A stretch of DNA of 64,000 nt, from contig JADGEZ010000001.1 of the NCBI GenBank assembly GCA_016744115.1, positions 1 through 64,000 of the forward strand, in the 5' to 3' direction. Made by a program: the position numbers and the translations under genes. Below are positions 57,249 to 64,000 of the stretch, in pieces. The notes under the pieces were generated by a model. The model saw only the letters and a program-made list of their open reading frames with translations. It was not told the DNA's origin and did no database searches. The stretch is from Sulfurimonas sp. Lineage in GTDB: Bacteria; Campylobacterota; Campylobacteria; Campylobacterales; Sulfurimonadaceae. Numbering within the stretch: the stretch's first letter is position 1; each line of letters starts with the position of its first letter.

Positions 57249-58361
57249 TTACTTAATTACAAAAACTTCATTAGAAATTACAATAAATTTCTTAGCTTCT
57301 TCATTATTTTCTAAGTCAAACTTTTTTAATGCTTTTGGTTTTACTAAATGGTAGCCAAATTTTGCACTTACTTTATCCCCAGATTGCAACTTAAAGTCAT
57401 AGTTAAAATCTTTTTTAGTATTTGCAGGAATCCTTGTATCTTTGATAGTACGATCAGCTAACCAAGGTGGTGTTGGTTTTGGTGAAGCACCCTTAGCATT
57501 TCCAATGATTTTTAAAAGTTTTTTTGTGTCCATTTTAATGACTTTACCATTACGCTTGATACTCACAACTAATTTAGCCATTCTTAATGGGTGTAGAGTT
57601 GAGGAGTGCGTAGCTTGATGGTCAATACTCACTGTAAAATTCTTTTTCGTGTGATTGATGCTAAGTTTTACATATTTAGCTAGCATGGAAATATCTCCAT
57701 GAATCCCTGGAAAACCATGAAAAGCATGCTTTTTAGCCTTGCTAAGAATAGAAGGAGCACCATCGACTTGAGGCATGTGACATGTTAAGCAGTTATTATT
57801 TCCATCCATATTTGTATTTTCCGTTGAACAAACATCATACTCTTTTTTATTTGTTTTGTGCATGTGACAACCCATACATAGTTTTCCATTTTTGAAAACT
57901 TCTACATTTGTTTCAATAGCATGAAAAGGTGATTCTTGATTAGGTTTTAAGTTGGCAAAATATTTTCTCATATCAGGTGAGATAACATTCTTATTCATAA
58001 CTTTACCTGGTAAAGTATCTGTAATCCTATGACAATAAGCACAAGCGATAGCTTCATTTTGTGTTTCATTGTTTGGATCAGGAATTACACCATTGTTTTT
58101 TGTTAATAATTCTTTCATATTATCAGCTGTTGGCGTATGGCATTTTGCACAACGGTATTTTTGCATTTTATTTTTCATGGGATGCTTATCATACACAGCA
58201 CCATGAATTGGATCTGCAAATACAGTCGAATTTGCATGTTGTGAAGTTTTATACTCCTTGTAAATTTTCGGATGGCATTCACTACATTTTTGATTTTTCT
58301 CAAAGTGCATGGTAGCAAAACCTACTGTTGATAGCACTAGAACTATAAATAAACTTTTCAT
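57249..58361 (-). CDS. Periplasmic multiheme cytochrome c
   Basis: 370 aa with a signal peptide (SLFIVLVLSTVGFA) and five CxxCH heme motifs: CSECH, CAKCH, CAYCH, CMGCH and CLTCH, all in the N-terminal 200 residues. Extra His residues (HFEK, HAFHGF, HGDIS) can be axial ligands. The C-terminal ~170 residues are heme-free and beta-rich, as in cytochrome c-552/554-like electron carriers or terminal reductases. I start at ATG 58361 behind GGGAGATGAG rather than 58379, which lacks a comparable ribosome binding site. The element at 58386 lies just upstream. Electron acceptor unknown. Confidence 0.85.
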   Translation of the reverse strand: MKSLFIVLVLSTVGFATMHFEKNQKCSECHPKIYKEYKTSQHANSTVFADPIHGAVYDKHPMKNKMQKYRCAKCHTPTADNMKELLTKNNGVIPDPNNETQNEAIACAYCHRITDTLPGKVMNKNVISPDMRKYFANLKPNQESPFHAIETNVEVFKNGKLCMGCHMHKTNKKEYDVCSTENTNMDGNNNCLTCHMPQVDGAPSILSKAKKHAFHGFPGIHGDISMLAKYVKLSINHTKKNFTVSIDHQATHSSTLHPLRMAKLVVSIKRNGKVIKMDTKKLLKIIGNAKGASPKPTPPWLADRTIKDTRIPANTKKDFNYDFKLQSGDKVSAKFGYHLVKPKALKKFDLENNEEAKKFIVISNEVFVIK

Positions 58362-58385
58362 CTCATCTCCCTTTTTCATTGTGAT

Positions 58386-58655
58386 TAGACTTCTTGCAAA
58401 ACTCCTATATGTCTCAGCACTTTATAGAGAGTTTTAATCAAGGCAAATATTCTCAAGCGTAGCCAAAGCTACGGTTTGGGTTATTTAACGCAGAGTAAAG
58501 CTCTCTATAAAGTGTCCTACGGAAGGGATAATAAGTGCCAACCTTGCATAAAAAAATATTTTACCCTTAGCTTAGGCTAGGCATAAAAATTTGTTTTACA
58601 CAATCTTAGCACTTCTTATCCCTCTGAGGCATATAGGAGTTTTGCAAGAAGTCTA
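58386..58655. repeat. Three-armed palindromic element B (270 bp)
   Basis: Outer arms 58386-58417 and 58624-58655 pair over 32 bases with one mismatch and both end in TA. Arm 1 (58418-58514) closes with a perfect 14-bp stem (CACTTTATAGAGAG) and carries a hairpin CGTAGC-CAAA-GCTACG; arm 2 (58525-58622) closes with a 14-bp stem with one mismatch (GGGATAATAAGTGC). The joint between the arms is TCCTACGGAA, like ACCCTACGGG in element A. Arm 1 shares CAAGGC and TTTAACGCAG with element A, though all stem sequences differ. It fills most of the gap between the histidine kinase gene and the cytochrome gene. Confidence 0.85.
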
Positions 58656-58723
58656 TTGCTATAATTTTATATAATTCGTATGAATTGCTAATTAATAGAG
58701 TGTTAATGATTTGTTAATTAAAA

Positions 58724-59941
58724 CTAAAGATTAGAAATTGTAAAATAATTATAAGTATTACTATGTTCATAAGAAAGACAAAGATTGTGTTTTTTCAAAA
58801 TTGTATCGACTATATAAAGTCCAAGTCCAAAACTCTCCGATGATTTATCCTCACTTTTTGTAAATGCTCTAAGATAATATTCTAAAGTTTTATCCATCTT
58901 CTCTCCTTTAGAGATAAAGTGTATTTTATTGTCTTTACATTCTATATAACAATCATTATTTTGTGAATATTTTAAGGCATTGTCGATTAAATTTTTAAAC
59001 ACAAAGGTAAAAAGTTCAAAATTTACTTTAAGCCTATTTTTTGAAAAATTATTTTTTATAGAATTAGGCTCTAAAAATAACATATCGGTAGCTTGATCGA
59101 GTATGTCGGTTAATGGATACTCTTTTGTTTGCAAAACATGATCCGTAGCTGTAATTTTTTCTATCTGAATAAACTCTTTAAGAAGAAGTTCTAATCTTGT
59201 AAATACATTATTTAAAACTTCTTTTGATTTAGAATCTTTAATCATCTCTAAGGCTATTTTTCCACTTGTAATAGGTGTCTTTAGCTCATGTGTAACATTA
59301 CTTAAAAAAATTCTGCGTGCATCTAATACATTATTTATTTTTTTGACTGCCTTATTAAACTCATTTGAAACCTCAGCAATTTCATCTTTGGAGCTTAAAA
59401 AAAAGTCTATATTTGTATCTCCCTCTCCAAAACGATGTATCCGCATCTGTAATTGTTTGAGTGGATATAAACTGATTCCAATGGAGACAAGCAAAAGTAA
59501 CATTATGAGAACAAACGCAGCATAAAGCCACCAAACATAATTAACATTTATCGACTCTGTTTTTATATCTTTTAACAAAAGTTTGCCTACGACAGGTGGA
59601 ACAAGAACATATCGAAATGAATTATGATTATAAAGATGAAAATCACCCTTTGCACAAGATACAGTATCAAATTTTCCAATACCTTGTATATCTTTATACA
59701 ATGTGGCATCATCGACTATAGCCATATGATCCTCTTCGAGTGCATTTATCAGTTCTTTATAGGTAGTATCCCCTATCTTCCATCTCATAACAGACATTGC
59801 TACATGGTGATAATGAATGCGAAGTTCCTCTTTTTCACTTTCAAACTGGTGGTCGTACATATATTTAAATAAGGCTGTAGTCGCTACAAGTGCAATGCTA
59901 AAAAAGACACAAATTCTTAGGATTATAGAGTGTTTATTCAC
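58724..59941 (-). CDS. Sensor histidine kinase (ArsS-like)
   Basis: 405 aa: membrane helix 1 (about residues 7-28), periplasmic sensor of ~100 residues, helix 2 (about residues 136-158), HAMP-like linker (YPLKQLQMRIHRFGEGD), the H-box NVTHELKTPITSG, N-box NLIDNALKYS and G-box ESFGLGLYIVD. The domain order fits the ArsS family of Campylobacterota, known for acid or metabolic sensing in Helicobacter and Campylobacter; the signal here is unknown. It overlaps the regulator gene by eight bases. Confidence 0.88.
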   Translation of the reverse strand: MNKHSIILRICVFFSIALVATTALFKYMYDHQFESEKEELRIHYHHVAMSVMRWKIGDTTYKELINALEEDHMAIVDDATLYKDIQGIGKFDTVSCAKGDFHLYNHNSFRYVLVPPVVGKLLLKDIKTESINVNYVWWLYAAFVLIMLLLLVSIGISLYPLKQLQMRIHRFGEGDTNIDFFLSSKDEIAEVSNEFNKAVKKINNVLDARRIFLSNVTHELKTPITSGKIALEMIKDSKSKEVLNNVFTRLELLLKEFIQIEKITATDHVLQTKEYPLTDILDQATDMLFLEPNSIKNNFSKNRLKVNFELFTFVFKNLIDNALKYSQNNDCYIECKDNKIHFISKGEKMDKTLEYYLRAFTKSEDKSSESFGLGLYIVDTILKKHNLCLSYEHSNTYNYFTISNL

Positions 59942-60626
59942 TTTGCATCATCCTATACCCAACACCACGAATAGACTCAAAATATGTTGGTTTTTTTGGA
60001 TTATCTCCAAGCTTAGTCCTTAATCTGCTTATAATTACATCTATACTTCTATCTCCACTACTCCAGTTCATTCCCTCAACACTATCTAGAATTTTTTCAC
60101 GAGAAAATACAATACCTCTGTTTAAGAGAAAAAGTTTTAGTACTCCAAACTCGGCTACTGTTAGGTCTAATGGTTGGTTTTTAAAATGAATTTTCATTGT
60201 TGTTTTATCACATTTGAATTCATGGTCTTCAAAAGATATTTCAGCTGAAATAGTAGTGTTCACTCGTCTAAGCTGTACTTGAATCCTAGCTATCAACTCA
60301 CGAGTATCAAAAGGTTTTGGCAAATAATCATCAGCACCTTTTTCTAATCCTAAAACCTTATCACTAACATTATTTCTAGCAGACATAATAATAATAGGTA
60401 ATGAATGCTCTTTACGGATAAGTTCACATAAGGATAGACCGTCCATTTTTGGTAGAGTGAGATCTAAAAGTATTATTTTATAAGTGCATTCTTTGAGACT
60501 ATTTAAAACTAGGAGAGGGTCATGTATGATTTTGACTGTATAGTTACTATTTATTAGATAACTCCCAAGCATATCAGATAAATCTAAATCATCTTCTACT
60601 ATCAAAATATCTATTTTATTTTTCAT
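59934..60626 (-). CDS. OmpR-type response regulator
   Basis: 230 aa. Receiver with acid pocket LIVEDDLDLSD, phosphorylated Asp in ILLDLTLPKMDG, Lys in DYLPKPFD; then a winged-helix DNA-binding domain ending RGVGYRMM. I start at ATG 60626 behind GGAAG, five codons after the track's 60641. Partner of the adjacent kinase; likely targets include the nearby cytochrome and porin genes, which is inference. Confidence 0.92.
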   Translation of the reverse strand: MKNKIDILIVEDDLDLSDMLGSYLINSNYTVKIIHDPLLVLNSLKECTYKIILLDLTLPKMDGLSLCELIRKEHSLPIIIMSARNNVSDKVLGLEKGADDYLPKPFDTRELIARIQVQLRRVNTTISAEISFEDHEFKCDKTTMKIHFKNQPLDLTVAEFGVLKLFLLNRGIVFSREKILDSVEGMNWSSGDRSIDVIISRLRTKLGDNPKKPTYFESIRGVGYRMMQSE

Positions 60627-60903
60627 TACAAACACTTCCATAATTAAGATAACTTTACTAATTTTTCTTATTTCATAAGCTAAGATACTCTTACTAGTCG
60701 TTTAAGTTCTAATGGTAACTAAACTTTTCAATATTAAAAGTTAAAATGTAACTTGCGTCACATATTATACTATCCCAAGATTATTAAACAATTTTTTTGA
60801 GATTGTTATTTCTAAAAAGATAAAATAACAGTAAGAAACAGCTATCGTGCTGAGTTCAATATTAAATTAGTAATAAAAGCAATTAAACAGGAAAGATAAT
60901 ACA

Positions 60904-62114
60904 ATGAAATTTAACTTAAACCAATTTTTATTAGCAGTATCAGATAGCCTCGATTTTGTAGAGATAGATATATTGGGTTCTACAAAGTTTCACTCTAAGA
61001 GAGTTGCTTATATAGCTTTAAGAATGGCAGATTTTTATAATTTTAGCGAAGAAGAAAAATTTGACTTATGCTCCTATGCGATATTGCATGATAATGGTCT
61101 TTGTGAAGAATCATTAATAACAACTCCATTAAATACACCCAAGCTATCTAATATCGGGATTTTAGAACAATATACTGAACATTGTGAAATTGGAGAAAAA
61201 AATATTGTAGATTTTCCTTTTTAACTAAACATAAAAATATTGTAAAATACCATCATGAACACTTTGACGGTTCAGGTTATTTTAAATTAAAAGGTGATGA
61301 GATACCTCTCATGGCACAAATAATCTCACTTGCAGATACGGTTGATAATTTATTTCATTTTGAAGATACCTCTGTACTAAATAGAGCTAAGATTAGTCAA
61401 TTTATCAACATTAATACAAATAAGTATTATTCTAAAGTTATAGTTGATAATTTTAATATTTTGGCAAATAATACATCTTTTTGGTTAGACTTACAATCTG
61501 TTAATTTAGAACAAAAAATACTAGATAGATTACAAGAAAATATAATACATATAGAGTATAAAGAACTCATAAACTTATCTGCTATTTTTAGTAAAATAGT
61601 AGATTCAAATTCTAGTTTTACTTCTAGGCATTCGAGTGGATTGAGTGAAAAAGTTGAAATAATGGCAAAATATTACAACTTTGATTATGAAAAAATATCA
61701 AAACTAATTATCGCAGCAAACCTACATGACCTGGGAAAATTAGCTGTACCAAATAGTATTCTTGAAAAAAATGCTAAATTAACTCATGAAGAATTTGAAA
61801 TTATAAAATCACACACCTATTATACAAGACAGGCATTGGAAAAAATAGATGGTTTTGAAGAGATCGTAAATTGGGCATCTAATCATCATGAAAAACTAAA
61901 TGGACTAGGTTATCCTTATGGAATAAGTGGCGATAAATTAAGTTTTCAAGAAAGGCTTATGTCATGTTTAGATATATATCAAGCACTAAGAGAAGATAGG
62001 CCCTATAGACTAGGAATGTCACATCAAAAGACTATGAGCATCTTACATGAACAAGCCCAAAGTGGATTTATAGATTTAACTATTGTAAATGATATTGATA
62101 AAGTTTTTAATTAA
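60904..62114 (+). pseudogene. Tandem HD-GYP domain protein, frameshifted
   Basis: Two HD-GYP-type c-di-GMP phosphodiesterase-like domains. Domain 1 has HDNG and, past the frameshift, HHEHFDGSGYF (GYF instead of GYP). Domain 2 is canonical: NLHDLGKLAVP and HHEKLNGLGYP. The track splits it at 61224/61311. Restoring one T in the T-run at about 61218-61222 joins NIVDFPF to LTKHKNIVKYHHE, giving 403 aa. Homologous proteins are full-length, so this is either a recent mutation or a base-call deletion. The second half alone could still be made from the in-frame ATG at 61311. Confidence 0.85.
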
Positions 62115-62198
62115 GTGATATCAACACTATTTATGTTATAATACCTCTTACTAGGACAACTTGTTAAAATTAATGGAGCGGTAAAAAGCTTTTAGGTC

Positions 62199-62208
62199 GG
62201 GGGGGGGG
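62199..62208. repeat. Ten-base G homopolymer
   Basis: A run of ten Gs, rare in this AT-rich sequence, lies immediately after the stop codon of the minus-strand 91-aa gene (poly-C in its sense), 85 bases past the HD-GYP stop. Long poly-G/C tracts are the usual phase-variation switch in Campylobacterota, but here it is outside any frame. A palindrome AAAAGCTTTT lies just before it. Confidence 0.8.
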
Positions 62209-62484
62209 TTAATTACCTTTTGACCTTTCTTTCTCTATCTCTTCTTGGTGTTTAGACATCTCTAGTCTGATTTCATCCATGGTTTGAGGTGGGACATTAT
62301 CATCTTTTGACCATTTTACCTCATCAATATCGCCACCATAATCAGCTCCGAAATCTTCAACCTTTTGAGAGTACTCATCCAAATCTCTACAAATAGCAGT
62401 TCTGTTATCAACCATATCTGTTAAGACTATATACCACGCCCCATCTGGGTCTATTTTGATATTTGATTCAAATATAACAGCCAT
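62209..62484 (-). CDS. Small acidic protein next to napD
   Basis: 91 aa, soluble, no signal peptide. I do not recognise a named family. It starts MAVIFESNIKIDPDGAWYIV and ends with a charged helix (MSKHQEEIEKERSKG). Its ATG overlaps the napD stop by one base, so it is in the nap operon and may be an accessory of nitrate reduction; similar small genes at the end of nap operons are known only as hypothetical. Confidence 0.6.
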   Translation of the reverse strand: MAVIFESNIKIDPDGAWYIVLTDMVDNRTAICRDLDEYSQKVEDFGADYGGDIDEVKWSKDDNVPPQTMDEIRLEMSKHQEEIEKERSKGN

Positions 62485-62876
62485 TAGTTACGCTTACTTG
62501 TTTCATCAAAAGTTTTAGCAAATCCTTCTAAATCTTTTTTCTTTAAGTCGCCATTGTAAATAATATCTGAAATTTTTAAATCATCATCATTAAGCATTTT
62601 AGGCACTACATCAGCGTTGTTAATAAGCTCCATATGTTCATCAAGTTCATCTTCACTGTAAGCCATCTGCATCTCAGCGGACACAACATGTTCAATCGCT
62701 TCAATAACACTCATTTTTTTTAATTCTTCTGAAACACCTTCACCTTCTATAGTAATAATGATACGACCCTTTTCATCATGAAGATGATAATCACAGGCTT
62801 CACAATTTTTGAGGCTTTGTACAACCTCATCTAAGTATTTTGGCACGGTTTGCACTACTACGCTTGATATATTCAT
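62484..62876 (-). CDS. napD: NapD, nitrate reductase chaperone
   Basis: NapD binds the twin-arginine signal peptide of NapA to control its export. The first ~80 residues have the ferredoxin-like NapD fold (NISSVVVQTVPKYLDEVVQ, IITIEGEG), then a C-terminal extension to 130 aa, longer than E. coli NapD (87 aa) and usual in Campylobacterota. It lies 18 bases after napL. Confidence 0.85.
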   Translation of the reverse strand: MNISSVVVQTVPKYLDEVVQSLKNCEACDYHLHDEKGRIIITIEGEGVSEELKKMSVIEAIEHVVSAEMQMAYSEDELDEHMELINNADVVPKMLNDDDLKISDIIYNGDLKKKDLEGFAKTFDETSKRN

Positions 62877-62894
62877 ATTTTTCCCTTTATGTTT

Positions 62895-63845
62895 TTATTT
62901 TATCTTGTATAGGTTAATGATATTGTCATCACTTGATACTAGCATAGTATTTTCATCTATAAATAGTATATTAGAAATAATCATTTTATTTCCTATATAT
63001 ACACCGAGTTCTTTTTTGGTGATGGTATTAAACACTGTTACATTATTTTTTTCATCACTAGAAAATGCTGCTATTTTACCATTTGGACTTAATCCTACGC
63101 TATAGATAAGAAAATCTGATTTTTTATAATAACTAGAGTTGAACTTTGGTGCATATACTACGGCTTTTCTATCTTGTCCAGCGGTAATTATGATAGAATT
63201 TTTTGTATCAACCTCAAAAACATTGTCTAAGTTTTGTCCACTTAACTCTCTTCTAAATGCACCATCTTTTGTTTTATGAATTTTTAAATTGCCACTTTCA
63301 TCTGCAATAATAATTTCTGTTTTATCTTCGTTTAATACAAAATCTGAAAACTTAGAACCAGAAACCTGAAAACGATAATTTTGTCTTTGTTTTATAATAT
63401 CATAAGATATAATCTCATTACTTAAAAGTCCTAAGAGAACCGTATTTGCATCAATAAACTTCGCTTTTGCAATGAAGAGTTTTTTCGTATAAGGCAGTAC
63501 TAAACGAAGAGTTTTATCTTCATAAATATGAAGCCTCCTAGCCCCTTTTTTCGCTTGCGAGAGCATGAGTATCTTATCTTCGATTATATCTACAGAATAC
63601 ACTTTAGAGTCCGCTAAATCACCCATGAAGTCTGTGATTTTTTTAAGCCTGATTGTTTGAAGAATCTCTTGTGTATTTATATCAAAAATATCTATACAAC
63701 TAGCATCAGTAGCACTATAGAGTTTATCGTTTTTATATACTATATCTATGACACTTCCGCTAGAGGCAAACTGTACTAATGGTACTTGCATTTTTGCATA
63801 AAGAAGTGAACTTATTGTAAGAAAAAATAGTAATATTTTTTTCAT
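62895..63845 (-). CDS. napL: NapL, periplasmic nitrate reduction accessory protein
   Basis: 316 aa with a signal peptide (KKILLFFLTISSLLYA) and a chain of WD40-like beta repeats (SDFVLNEDKTEIIIADESG, DNVFEVDTKNSIIITAGQDR, YSVGLSPNGKIAAFSSDEKN). This matches NapL, found only in the nap operons of Campylobacterota, order napAGHBFLD. Its biochemical role is unsettled. Start ATG overlaps the napF stop as TAATG. Confidence 0.88.
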   Translation of the reverse strand: MKKILLFFLTISSLLYAKMQVPLVQFASSGSVIDIVYKNDKLYSATDASCIDIFDINTQEILQTIRLKKITDFMGDLADSKVYSVDIIEDKILMLSQAKKGARRLHIYEDKTLRLVLPYTKKLFIAKAKFIDANTVLLGLLSNEIISYDIIKQRQNYRFQVSGSKFSDFVLNEDKTEIIIADESGNLKIHKTKDGAFRRELSGQNLDNVFEVDTKNSIIITAGQDRKAVVYAPKFNSSYYKKSDFLIYSVGLSPNGKIAAFSSDEKNNVTVFNTITKKELGVYIGNKMIISNILFIDENTMLVSSDDNIINLYKIK

Positions 63846-64000
63846 TATATATCTTCCTTCGCTACTAAAGCTTTTATATCTATAGCGTAACTAGGGCATC
63901 TACTGATACAAAAGCCACATGAGGTACATTTTTCTTGATTTATATTCGGCATAAACATTGCCTTAAAATCAATAGCATTTTCTAAACATGGGTCTTTGCA
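63845..64000 (-). CDS. napF: NapF-like ferredoxin, C-terminal part
   Basis: Only the last 51 residues are in the window; the gene runs off the right edge. One [4Fe-4S] motif is visible (CTSCGFCISRCPSYAI) preceded by a Cys at the very edge (CKDPC). Position immediately before napL identifies NapF, a cytoplasmic iron-sulfur protein linked to NapA maturation. Confidence comes from context as much as sequence. Confidence 0.82.
   Translation of the reverse strand, partial: CKDPCLENAIDFKAMFMPNINQEKCTSCGFCISRCPSYAIDIKALVAKEDI

Overview
This window looks like a chromosomal segment from a Campylobacterota (Epsilonproteobacteria) bacterium, most like Sulfurimonas or a close relative. It is AT-rich. 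Two blocks match the Campylobacter jejuni chromosome order as I remember it: lysA-HAD-pheA-hisC-fliF-fliG-fliH-dxs, and peroxiredoxin / ferredoxin-ndk-DUF177-rpmF-plsX-fabH. There is also a cheY-prmA-ftsH-psd-like operon and a napF-napL-napD end of a periplasmic nitrate reductase operon, both typical of this phylum. The genus is inference, because no 16S rRNA lies in the window.

Layout. 1-2661: orphan gene, xseA and an FmdE-like gene. 2671-12206: amino-acid, isoprenoid and flagellar-switch operon on the minus strand. 12300-14851: a small accessory island with an Rpn-type nuclease, a broken gene, a repeat protein and three kinds of DNA repeat. 14852-22969: peroxiredoxin, metK, ferredoxin, ndk, the rpmF-plsX-fabH lipid block, aroK, hisD and a Fur/PerR regulator. 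23083-32008: a large TPR protein and a minus-strand operon (coiled-coil protein, Cache-domain membrane protein, hisH, hisA, cheY, frameshifted prmA, ftsH, psd-like). 32103-39600: LPS core/lipid A genes, ruvB, panB, an Hpt protein with trpA, tRNA-Arg, a ZapA-like pair and fabG. 39705-41799: a type II restriction-modification cassette with a frameshifted methylase. 41933-48015: gpmI, a DUF6398 protein, a DEAD-box helicase and valS. 48137-52596: surface-polysaccharide glycosyltransferase operon. 52617-57158: XRE regulator, GGDEF protein, ABC-F ATPase and porin. 57249-60641: multiheme cytochrome c and an ArsRS-like two-component system. 60904-64000: frameshifted tandem HD-GYP gene and the 3' end of the nap operon.

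The most unusual structures are two intergenic elements of 268 and 270 bp (14570-14837 and 58386-58655). Each folds as a three-way junction: near-perfect 32-33 bp outer arms enclose two internal hairpin arms. They share core words although their stems differ in sequence. A lone copy of one outer arm lies at 13709-13741, so arm copies bracket the repeat-protein gene. A second family, a twin-hairpin repeat, occurs at 13222 and 38771.

Three otherwise good genes (prmA, the D12 methylase, the HD-GYP protein) are each broken by one missing base. Either they are decaying or the assembly carries single-base deletions; raw reads would decide. I found no CRISPR array, rRNA, complete insertion sequence or prophage.
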